DNA from: Zingiber officinale
Taxonomy: Eukaryota; Streptophyta; Magnoliopsida; Zingiberales; Zingiberaceae
Length of the DNA: 64,000 nt
Assembly (NCBI RefSeq): GCF_018446385.1
Contig: NW_024589896.1
Coordinates: forward strand, 1 to 64,000
Reading direction: 5' to 3'
Both the position numbers and the translations under genes were made by a program. Below, in pieces: positions 47,629-56,875 of the stretch (positions are counted from its first letter, which is position 1; each line of letters opens with the position of its first letter). Below the pieces are notes generated by a model that did not search any database, was not told where the DNA came from, and saw nothing but the letters and a program-made list of their open reading frames with translations.

Positions 47629-49700
47629 ATGGATGAGGCTGGACGACAGCACACGGTGGCGCTTTCGACGGAAGAACTCGAAGCTCTGGTCGAGATAAGG
47701 GCCGCCAAACTTGTGGAGCAAAAACAGAAAGCAGCAGTCGAGCGGCCGGAGCAACAAGCAACATCTGCATCGGGTGGCCGAGCAGAAGCACCTCAAGCCA
47801 CCGTTGCATTCCATCGGGCCTTATTTCGCACCCCTGAAGTCGTACCAGCTCGAAGAGATAGAGGATCTTCTTCAGACGAAATGCCAAGGCGAGATGACAG
47901 AAAAGGGAAAGCTCCCCGAGCGGACTCATCTCCCGAGCGGATCAATCGCCAATTCTCGGAGGCTATTCTACGAGACCCTCTACCCAAGCACTACGTGCCT
48001 CCGACGATCGGCGAGTACAACGGAACAACGGACCCGGATGATCATCTGGGTAAGTTTGATAACACAGCTACGCTCCATCAATATACAGATGGCGTAAAGT
48101 GCCGAGTCTTTCTTACCACCCTTTCTAGATCGGCTCAACGGTGGTTTCGGAGGCTGCCAGACGGATACATCACAAGCTTCAAGGACTTCCGAACGGCATT
48201 CCTCCACCACTTCGCCAGCAGTCGGCGTTATCAGAAGACAAGTGTCAGCTTGTTCGCCATCAAGCAGGAAGCCCGCGAATCTCTCCGAGCCTACATTCAG
48301 CGATTCAACACTGTGGCCATGGACATTCCAACAGCCACCTCGGAGACCATGATGAATGCCTTCACACAAGGTCTAGTGGATGAGGATTTTTTCCGATCAC
48401 TCATTCGGAAACCGCCCCGAGATTATGATCATATGCTATACCGAGCCAATGAATACATCAACGTGGAGGAAGCGCAAGCGGCCAGGAAAAAAGAAATACC
48501 AACCGAACGGGCTCCTCCTGCCGAGCGGAGACCCTTCGCCGCTCATCAACCGCCGAAAGGACCAAGGGCTGAAGCAATCCGCTCCCCTAGTATGAGGTCC
48601 CAAGTGCAAGAAGTAGCTGTCGCTCGGAGCAAGCCCAAGAAGAAATGGACCCCTATGTTCTGCTCCTTCCACCGGACGGATACGCACAACACGAGGGATT
48701 GTCGAAGTCTGCCCTTCGTGGCTAATCCTGTTCCCAAGAATGCCGAACGACGGTCTCCTTCCATCGACAGGAGACAAAGGACCCATGAAGCCGACCGGAC
48801 CCGCACCGAGAGACGACATCAGCAAAGGCCCGATCGGCACCGCTCTCCAAGACAGGAGAATCGTCGAGCGTCCAGAGAACGATCCCGACCGTCCACTCGG
48901 GAAGAGGAAAATAGGAGCAATACTTCCCGGGGCGAGATCAACGTTATTGCTAGTGGGCCGACCGGCGGAGACTCCAACCGAGCCAGAAAGGCGGGTGTCC
49001 GACAGCTCCAGATCCACGCAGTCGGTTGCAGCCAAGAGCGGGCAAGTGGACCGGAAATCACTTTCGGGCCTGGGGACTTAGAAGGAGTTGAAGTGCCCCA
49101 CGACGACGCTCTGCTCGTTAAAGCGGTAATAGCAAATTACACTATTCACCGCATATTTGTTGACACAGGAAGCTCGGTCAACATTATATTCAAGAAGGCG
49201 TTCGATCAGCTGCAAATTGATCGAGCCGAGCTGCTGCCCATGACAACGCCGCTCTACGGGTTTACGGGTAACGAAGTGCAGCCGGTCGGACAGATCCGAC
49301 TGGCTACCTCGCTAGGAGAAGAGCCGCTCAGGAGGACTAGGACAATAAACTTCGTGGTGGTCGACTCTCCTTCGTCCTACAACGTCATTTTGGGACGACC
49401 GGCGCTCAGCGAATTCCGAGCAGTCGTCTCAACCTTCCATCAGAAGATCAAGTTCCCCGTGGAGGACAAAGTGGGAGAAGTACGGGGAGATCAGCTAGCA
49501 GCTCGGCGGTGCTATATAGAGATGATCCGAGCAGAAGCCTGTTCCGCTCGGAAGGCACCCCGGATCGAGGTACACGCCATAACCGAGAAACCTCCCACTT
49601 TAATTTATGAGGAAAAAGAGGAAGTGCAGATTCATCCAATCCGATCGGAGGCCACTACCTTTATTGCATCCGATCTGGAGGAGAAACAGAAGGAGGAGCT
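47629..49700 (+). CDS. Tat gag-protease (5' part of polyprotein)
   Basis: The frame is open from ATG 47629 up to the insertion of solo LTR D at 49701. The gag core (residues about 110-260) includes HLGKFDNTATLHQYTDGVKCRVF, WFRRLPDGYITSFKDF and LFAIKQEARESLRAYIQRF. A His-rich knuckle CSFHRTDTHNTRDC lies near residue 345, followed by a long Arg/Ser-rich basic stretch (370-450). An aspartic protease patch IFVDTGSSVNIIF lies near residue 510. The protein forms the particle and cuts the polyprotein. The frame is in phase with pol at 52178, so gag and pol were one polyprotein before LTR D entered. At present translation runs 79 bases into LTR D, to a stop at 49777-49779. Confidence 0.87.
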
Positions 49701-49905
49701 TGTAACGACCCACCTTCTACTACTAGGCTGTAAGGCGAATCGTCACAATAATGCTAAACTATACTGTGCGGAAAGCTAGGCTAATTAAAATTTTTCTACT
49801 AAACTGATCAAAACTTAATGCTCTGGGTGTACCTAGGAGTTGTACACTTGCTAGGGGAGACAACCTATGCCTCCCGGATGACCTGCTAGCTGTAATCAGG
49901 CATTT

Positions 49906-50334
49906 CAATCGATCCACAGATCGATTGGGCTGTCGGATCGATCACGGGATCGATCCAGCTTGATACTGGCACGGTAGAAGTCTCTGGATCGGTCGGCGGA
50001 CCGATCCAAAAGCTTTCTCTTCTTCTTTCGCTTCTGTACGCACCTGGATCGGTCTGCCGACCGATCCAGGACCTCACTGATCGGTCGGACTGACCGATCA
50101 GTGAGCCTCCGTGCGTCTGCTGCGTTGGGCGCAGCTGGATCGGTCTACCGACCGATCCAGGAGCACCCTGATCGGTCGGTAGACCGATCAGTTCACCTCC
50201 CATGTCTCTGTTCGCCTCTGGATCGGTCGGCTGACCGATCCATGAGGATACAGTAGCATACTGTATCTGTCTGGATCGGTCGGCTGACCGATCCAGTGAC
50301 CCAGCCAGGCCCTGATCGGTTTGGAGACCGATCA
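49906..50334 (+). repeat. Array of 22-bp imperfect palindromes (GATCGGTC type) in LTR D
   Basis: About eleven units alternate between GGATCGGTC-nnn-GACCGATCC and TGATCGGTC-nnn-GACCGATCA. The first two are GATCGATC types like those of the gag-only element. Spacers are 10-30 bp of unrelated sequence. Central bases vary (GGCG, TGCC, GACT, TACC), so each unit is a near-perfect inverted repeat. Confidence 0.9.
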
Positions 50335-52030
50335 GAGTTCTGATTTCGAATCTGAACTCTGATTTCAGCCCCTGGGTTATGCCAAGACTCCACCTATCAA
50401 CTATCCCATGCATGATAACTATTCTAACAACATGTAATAACAATTTTAGACTTAAGCTAGAGTAAGGTTCACTGGTTCATGGCATTTTAAGTCACTAAAC
50501 ACATTTAACAATTGAAAGTGTATGAAAGTAAAAATTGCTAGAGTTCTAATTGGTTAAACTTGCTAAGTCCCCTAAGGACCTTTGATTCCGGTTCCTGCCA
50601 CACACACCATCTTTGCATTGCCCTCTAGCTTCCTCTGTTAGTCCATCTTTCCTTTACCTTTATCTGCAGTATAAGGAAAAGTAGAATCTGTAAGTTTAAA
50701 GCTTAGTAAAAAACCATCTACCTCACAAAATCATGCATTCGATGCAATATGCTTTTAAATCATGCTATTTGAAAATATGCACTGAACTTGCTAAGTCATG
50801 GTATACTGAAATCATAAAGCATAACACATAAGCATGGCATAAGCACTGAATCATATCGTAGCAAGCAATAAAAGCACTGAACTGAACATAAGCTAAACTA
50901 ACTGGAACTAAATCTGTAACTGGAAACAAACTCAACTAGCATAATTGATTTTTTAAGTTTGAAATCTAATACATAATAGGTGAAAATACTAAACATGTTG
51001 TTGGGCCCGGCAACCGTACTTGCTGTGCGCGCATCCCTACTAGACCCGGGGTTGCAAGTCCCGAATTTAGCAGGGTTGTCTAGGCTATCTGAACCTAGGG
51101 ACGACTGTGGGAGTCCAACCCAATGGATATCTAATCCAGTACAGTGCCACTGAAAATAAAATACTGATATCTATAGCTAACTGATATAACATGCTGTTTC
51201 TAGGTTATCTGAACCTAGAGCTAGGTTATCTGAACCTAGAGGCGACTGTGGGAGCCCACCCCTTGGACCGTAGTCCCATATAGCTAAAATAAACTGATTT
51301 ACTGTTTTAAACGCTTCTAATGCATTTAACTGTACTATTAAAATGCCTAAGTTGCATTTTTACTGATCTAGTTATTTTGTCGAACATTTAGTGTGCCCCA
51401 ACTCTCCTCTTTATTAGGGAGATCACCTTTAGGCACCCGACAACGTCTACAACCCCAACTGAAGAGGGTAAGCGTGTCCGGCCCATCTAAAGGTGCTCAA
51501 CTAAAATCCCTAAATCTAAGAGGAGGGTTAAAACACCCTACCTGTCAACAAAATCTGAATATTACTAATCTAATGCATAGAAAATCCAAACGGAGCTATT
51601 ATACTGCAGGTGAGGGGTTTCTTACCTCTTGATCGTAATTTCTTACGATTCTATTCGCTGGAGTTCCGGTGGAGATGATCCTCTCGACGATCCGATCACG
51701 TCTTCGCGTTCCTCTCGCGGAGAAGAACCTCTTTCGTGTTGGAGTCGTCGCCGGAAAGTGATCCGAGAGCCCTTGGGATTTGGGCGCCGAGAGAGGAAGA
51801 GGAGAAGGGGTGTTCGGCGTTGAGGGTTTGGAGAGGGAAAGTGGCGTGAGGATTTCGTGAGGAGGAATTGCCGAACCAACTTGAAAATAAACCAACCCCA
51901 ACTTAAGTCCTTATTTATATTAAGTGGGTAACTAGGCCCAGCTCTAATATAAATATAATTGATTCCTCTTTCTTTCAGCACGGCCCTGCTGGGTTCACCG
52001 GTTACTAAACTTACCCGTAAACCATAGGTC

Positions 52031-52047
52031 TCGGGTTCGATTCCCGC
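52031..52047 (+). other. tRNA T-arm / B-box-like segment
   Basis: CGGGTTCGATTCCCG has a perfect 4-bp stem with a 7-base TTCGATT loop, and GGTTCGATTCC (52034-52044) matches the RNA polymerase III B-box. Upstream GTAAACCATAGGTCT has tRNA-like flavour but no convincing A-box or acceptor stem was found, so it is not called as a tRNA gene. Confidence 0.45.
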
Positions 52048-52177
52048 CTAAGCTATTCTACGGTTCTAATTATTTTTGCTACTTCCGCTACTCGGAAAAT
52101 TCCGGAAAAATATCTAAAAACTCCAGAAAAATCATACTAAATTTCTAAAACAGTTTTGAGGATTTTCGGGCTTTACA

Positions 52178-53779
52178 GAGCTGATCCAATGCCTCCGACG
52201 AAACCATGATGTATTTGTCTGGTCGACACATGAGTTGCCCGGAATTTCGCCGAGCATAGCGCAGCATGAGTTGCATGTCCGACCGGACGTTCGACCGATA
52301 AAGCAGAGAAAAAGAGATTTCAGTGCCGAGCACAACTCCATCATCCGGGCGGAAGTCGAGAAGCTTCTGGAGGCCGGCCATATACGCGAGGTGCAGTTCC
52401 CGAGCTGGCTGGCTAACGTAGTATTAGTCTCCAAGCCGGGCGGCAAGTGGAGAGTCTGCATCGACTTTAGGGACTTAAACAAAGCATGCCCCAAAGATTT
52501 TTATCCCCTGCCCCGGATAGATCAGCTGGTGGACTCTACGGCCGGCTGCGAGTTAATATGTATGCTCGACGCCTACCAAGGCTATCATCAAGTGCCGCTC
52601 GCCCGTGAAGATCAAGAAAAGTCAACGACCGACGGCACATATTGCTATAATGTGATGCCGTTCGGATTGAAGAATGTCGGGGCCACCTATCAACGCTTGA
52701 TGAACAAGGTGTTCAGGGAGCAGATCGGGCGGAATCTGGAAGTCTATGTGGACGACATTCTTATCAAATCCGTCCGAGCGGCCGATCTCTTCAAGGACAT
52801 GGAAGAAACCTTCCGAACGCTACGCAAATATGGAGTCAAGCTAAATCCCCAGAAGTGCCTGTTCGGAGCAAAAGGAGGGCGTTTCTTGGGGTACATAGTG
52901 ACCGAGCGGGGAATCGAGGCAAATCCCAGCAAGGTGAAAGCTCTACAAGACATGCCGCCTCCCAGAAATACAAGGGAAGTGCAGCGGTTGACCGGTCGGA
53001 TAACTGCTTTGTCCAGATTCATCTCCAAAACCGCCGATCGGAGCCTACCATTCTTCAAGATTCTGCGCAAGGCTACTAAGTTCCAGTGGGATGAAGAATG
53101 TGACCGAGCATTCGGAGAATTGAAAACATATCTTAACTCTCTGCCTGTACTTGCCAAGCCGATCGGGGGTGAGTCACTTTATATTTATCTGTCGTCAACT
53201 GAGCATGCTGTAGGCTCAGCACTTGTGAGGGCGAGCGACGAAGAGCAGCCGGTGTATTTTCTGAGCCACATTTTAAAAGATGCTGAATCTCGTTACACCG
53301 GGCTCGAGAAGTTGGCCTTTGCTTTGGTTCTAGCCGCTCGGCGCCTTCGACCATATTTCTTGGCTCACACCATCATTGTCCGGACGAACAGTCCACTAGG
53401 AAGAGTACTGTTGAATCCAGAAGCGTCCGGACGGCTCATCAAGTGGACGACAGAACTAAGTGAATTTGACATCCAATACCAGCCCCGCTTAGCGATCAAA
53501 GCGCAATCCTTGGCTGATTTTGTGACCGAAGTGCAAAGGCCAGAGCCGGAAGCTATGTGGAGAATATATGTGGATGAGTCTTCCACTCGGCTCGGAAGTG
53601 GGATTGGAATATTGCTGCTCTCACCTCAAGAAGAAAAGATGCACCTATCCGTCCGGCTGGATTACAAAGTAACCAACAATGAAGCGGAGTATGAGGCCCT
53701 CATAGCCGGATTGCAGGCAGCACGGCATGTAGGGGCCGGTCGGGTGACACTTTATTCGGATTCACAGTTGGCCGCTTAG
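52178..53779 (+). CDS. Tat pol: reverse transcriptase, RNase H, second RNase H
   Basis: Continuing in the gag frame (ELIQCLRRNHDVFVW), this has reverse transcriptase motifs VSKPGGKWRVCIDFRDLNKA, YHQVPL, MPFGLKNVGATYQ and VYVDDILIKS (the catalytic DD). RNase H follows (SLYIYLSSTEHAVGSAL, where the usual Asp is replaced). A second RNase H of archaeal type comes next (IYVDESSTRLGSGIGILL, NNEAEYEALIAGL, YSDSQL), which is diagnostic of Tat elements. A TAG at 53777-53779 ends the frame within this last domain. The next codons keep the same frame and read like the normal continuation, so a single base change is the likely cause. The frame has no start of its own because LTR D cuts it. Confidence 0.87.
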   Translation, partial: ELIQCLRRNHDVFVWSTHELPGISPSIAQHELHVRPDVRPIKQRKRDFSAEHNSIIRAEVEKLLEAGHIREVQFPSWLANVVLVSKPGGKWRVCIDFRDLNKACPKDFYPLPRIDQLVDSTAGCELICMLDAYQGYHQVPLAREDQEKSTTDGTYCYNVMPFGLKNVGATYQRLMNKVFREQIGRNLEVYVDDILIKSVRAADLFKDMEETFRTLRKYGVKLNPQKCLFGAKGGRFLGYIVTERGIEANPSKVKALQDMPPPRNTREVQRLTGRITALSRFISKTADRSLPFFKILRKATKFQWDEECDRAFGELKTYLNSLPVLAKPIGGESLYIYLSSTEHAVGSALVRASDEEQPVYFLSHILKDAESRYTGLEKLAFALVLAARRLRPYFLAHTIIVRTNSPLGRVLLNPEASGRLIKWTTELSEFDIQYQPRLAIKAQSLADFVTEVQRPEPEAMWRIYVDESSTRLGSGIGILLLSPQEEKMHLSVRLDYKVTNNEAEYEALIAGLQAARHVGAGRVTLYSDSQLAA

Positions 53780-55243
53780 CAACTTTCTGGCACCTTTGAA
53801 ATCAACAGCGTTCGGCTTAAACTCTACGCTGAGGCCTTTGAAAAACTCAAAGCTACTTTCCGAGAGGTTCTTATTCGGAAGATTCCCCGAACGGAGAACC
53901 AAGCCGCCGATGAGTTGGCCAAACTAGCAAGTTCTATAACGCCGGTCATTGTACCGAGGCCAATTGAACAAGTAACTTTGGTGGCACACGTTGACCGGAT
54001 GGAAGGCCTCATGTTTCCGGACGACTGGAGGACTCCCATCACAGAGTTTTTGCGTTCGGGTGTCACACCGGCCGATCGGGAAGAAGCCCACCTGCTCAGG
54101 AGGAGGGCCGATCGGTTCACACTCATCGGCGATCAGCTCTACAAGAAGGCTTTCTCTCGCCCGCTGTTGAAGTGTGTGAGCTCGGAAGACTCGGCTTACA
54201 TCCTCCAAGAGGTACATCAAGGATCGTGCGGAGGACATCCGGGCGGACGATCACTAGCTAAGAAGATCCTGCTAGCTGGATATTTTTGGCCGACCTTACA
54301 AATAGACGCCGCTCGGACAGTATCTACATGTCTTTCATGCCAGAAGTATCACAAATTCTCCCACCGACCGGCAGAGGAGATGAAAGTATCAACCGTTTCA
54401 TGTCTGTTCGATCAATGGGGAATGGATATTGTGGGCCCATTTCCGATGGCGACCGGGCAGAGAAAATTTTTACTGGTGGCGGTCGATTATTTTTCCAAGT
54501 GGGTGGAGGCCGAACCACTAGTCAGGATCACCGAGCAGATGGTCAAAAAATTCATCTGGCAACACATCATCTGTAGGTTCGGTATCCCTCGCCGATTGGT
54601 TTCTGACAATGGGCAGCAATTCACAGGGAAGGTGCTAGAAGATTGGTGCAAAAGCTACGGCATTGAGCAACACTTCACGTCCGTGGCTTACCCCCAAAGC
54701 AACGGTCAAGCCGAAGTAGCCAATCGGGAAATTCTCCGTATTCTGCGCGCTCGGCTCGACCACGTGGGAGGAAGTTGGCCGGATGAAGTGCCGGGCGTTT
54801 TATGGGCCATCCGAACATCTCCTAAGGAAGGAACGGGCGTTACACCTTTTCATTTGGTGTACGGCGGTGAAGCGGTCATTCCGGTTGAAGTCGGCGTCGA
54901 GTCCGTCCGGGTCCAATGTTACGATGAAGGCAACGCCGAGCGAAGGAACATGGAGCTGGATTTGGTTGACGAGGAGCGAGCCAAGACATCCGTTCGGCTG
55001 ATGGCATACCGTCAACGGATGAAGCAAAACTACAACCGACGCGTCATTCCCAGATCATTCCAGGTCGGCGACCTGGTCTGGAAGAAAGTCAAGCCGGTCG
55101 GCGACGTTGAAGCTCCGTGGGCAGGTCCCTTCAAAATCATCGAAAAGCTCCGCTCGGGCGCGTATTATTTGGAGGATGAGGACGGTCGGCAGTTAGATAG
55201 ACCGTGGAGCGCGAACCACCTCCAGCCTTACCGGGCGGGGTGA
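53780..55243 (+). CDS. Tat pol: integrase (after in-frame TAG)
   Basis: In frame with the preceding pol sequence, it starts right after TAG 53777-53779; the first usable ATG is 53915. It shows the end of the second RNase H (ENQAADELAKLAS), a zinc-binding HHCC region (HQGSCGGHPGG ... CLSCQKYH, about 54211-54345), and a DDE core with DIVGPFPMATG, SDNGQQFTG and SNGQAEVANREI. A C-terminal chromodomain-free tail ends at TGA 55241-55243 (NHLQPYRAG). All three acidic catalytic residues are present. Apart from LTR D and the one TAG, the whole gag-pol frame is open, indicating a fairly young element. Confidence 0.87.
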   Translation, partial: QLSGTFEINSVRLKLYAEAFEKLKATFREVLIRKIPRTENQAADELAKLASSITPVIVPRPIEQVTLVAHVDRMEGLMFPDDWRTPITEFLRSGVTPADREEAHLLRRRADRFTLIGDQLYKKAFSRPLLKCVSSEDSAYILQEVHQGSCGGHPGGRSLAKKILLAGYFWPTLQIDAARTVSTCLSCQKYHKFSHRPAEEMKVSTVSCLFDQWGMDIVGPFPMATGQRKFLLVAVDYFSKWVEAEPLVRITEQMVKKFIWQHIICRFGIPRRLVSDNGQQFTGKVLEDWCKSYGIEQHFTSVAYPQSNGQAEVANREILRILRARLDHVGGSWPDEVPGVLWAIRTSPKEGTGVTPFHLVYGGEAVIPVEVGVESVRVQCYDEGNAERRNMELDLVDEERAKTSVRLMAYRQRMKQNYNRRVIPRSFQVGDLVWKKVKPVGDVEAPWAGPFKIIEKLRSGAYYLEDEDGRQLDRPWSANHLQPYRAG

Positions 55244-55759
55244 AAGGTGTATCAATGTAAATCATCATGTGTACTTTTTTCGACTGAATACTTGAAATGC
55301 AGAAATGAAGAATCAAGAGAACAAATATAAGGCATCATCAACAAGAATCGAAGGCCCCGTATCGTTCGGACGGAGGTAAATTATCCGAGCCGAAATGCTC
55401 GACGAAGCAGACCCTGAGCCGTTCAGCCAGGAGTACGTTCTCCAAGCTAGGTGAAAGGTGCGCTAAATATAAATTTATATACTTTTTGGTCGCATATATA
55501 CTTGTGATGCAGGGAGCAAAAAGATGAAAACACATTGAGCATTCTCCGCTGAACGGCGTACCGTTCGGCAGGGGCATATGGATTATTCGAGCCAAGCGCT
55601 CGAATAGCGAAGGCCCCCGAGCCGATCGGCCAGGAGGAGTATGCATTTAGATTCGTAAGCAAATGACCCGTGCTGTTCGGCCGGGCATAAAAACTGTTCA
55701 AGCACGGGATAAGATATGAAGGCCAAGGTCGCTCGACCTGGTAAGGAGTTAGCCTTGAA
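55244..55759 (+). other. Tat 3' non-coding segment with duplicated blocks
   Basis: Two related segments (from about 55235 and 55450) share GGTGAAAGGTG, TACTTTTT, ATGCAG, CATCA/AACA and CCGAGCCG(A/T)(T/C)CGGCCAGGAG. No gene was recognised. It leads into the tandem array. Confidence 0.5.
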
Positions 55760-56510
55760 GGCCGTCTAGCCCAGACGTTAAACCGTAGAGCCGCGCCGAC
55801 CGGCTATAAATATCCGCGCCGTCTAGCTCAGACGTTAAACCGTAGAGCCGCGCCGACCGGCTATAAATATCCGCGCCGTCTAGCCCAGACGTTAAACCGT
55901 AGAGGCGAACCGGTCGTCTAGCCCAGACGTTAAACCGTAGAGCCGCCGGCTATAAATATCCGCGTCTAGCCAGACGTTAAACAGAGCCGCGGCTATAAAT
56001 ATCCGTCTTGTCGAGCTCCGGCGTTAAAGATCGAGAGACAAGCGGCGTCTATAAGCGTCCGGCGGAAGATCGTGAGCCCGTCGTTAAAGATCGAGGCCGC
56101 CGGGCTATAAATATCCGCGCCGTCGAGCTCGGCGTTAAAGATCGAGAGCAGCGCCGTCATAAACGTCCGGGCGGAAGGTCGACGAGCCCGTCGTTAAGAT
56201 CGAGAGCCGACCGGCTATAAATATCCGCGCCGTCGAGCTCCGACGTTAAAGATTGAGAGACGAGCCGGCGTCTATAAACGTCCGAGCGGAAGGTCGACGA
56301 GCCCCGTCGTTAAAGATCGAGAGCCGCGCCGACCGGCTATAAATATCCGCGCCGTCGAGCTCCGACGTTAAAGATCGAGAGACGAGCCGTCGTCTATAAA
56401 CGTCCGAGCGGAAGGTCGACGAGCCCCGTCGTTAAAGATCGAGAGCCGCGCCGATCGGCTATAAATACCCGCGCCGACGAGCTCCGTCGTTAAAGATCGA
56501 GTGCCGAACC
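55760..56510 (+). repeat. Tandem array with TATA-like units in Tat 3' region
   Basis: The first block has about four units of 57 bp or less (GTCTAGCCCAGACGTTAAAC ... GGCTATAAATATCCGCGCC). It grades into about four units of roughly 120 bp (GTCGAGCTCCGACGTTAAAG ... CTATAAACGTCCGAGCGG ... CTATAAATATCCGCGCC). CTATAAATA occurs about eight times. Units differ mostly by small deletions. Known: the 3' region of Tat/Ogre elements often carries variable tandem repeats that can seed satellites. Confidence 0.85.
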
Positions 56511-56875
56511 CGCGACTGTGAACTTCTTGGACGGAACTAAGGACGCCAAATAACGAGCGTTCGCAAGTACTAAATTGATTAAGGCCGATCGGCCGTCAGT
56601 TTGTCAATACTTCGCATTTGCTGAACGCAAACAGTATAGCCAAGCGCTAAACGATTTTGAGGAAAACGAGCCAATCGATTAACCTGATCGGTCGTCTAGT
56701 GAGAAACACGTGGGGCCTAATTGATTCTACGAATGAGCATCAAACAGAATAAAAAGGGGCAATGAAGGGCAAACAAAAATACAAGTAAAGGAACACAATT
56801 ATGCCGAACGGCACGTACAAAAGTTTTACATTCGCAAAGCGGATGAAATACAGAAAGTACTTAGAAGAACTCGCC
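56511..56875 (+). other. Tat interior, non-coding
   Basis: No coding signal was found on either strand between the tandem array and the 3' end of the antisense ORF. Confidence 0.45.

Larger units (their letters stand above)
49696..52182 (+). mobile_element. Solo LTR D inside Tat pol, TSD GAGCT
   Basis: The body 49701-52177 (2477 bp) starts TGTAACGACCC and ends GGGCTTTACA. GAGCT flanks it at 49696-49700 and 52178-52182, splitting a Glu-Leu codon pair of the Tat polyprotein. Length and ends resemble LTRs of large Ty3/gypsy chromoviruses (Tekay/Del type), which is an inference. There is no internal coding region. It holds a palindrome array (49906-50334), repeated CTAGGTTATCTGAACCTAG segments (51078-51240) and a tRNA T-arm-like segment (52031-52047). 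It must be younger than the Tat insertion. Confidence 0.9.

Noticed and set aside
52031-52047. A complete tRNA gene in solo LTR D
   Set aside because: Only the T-arm is convincing. No acceptor stem pairing, D-arm or A-box could be placed.
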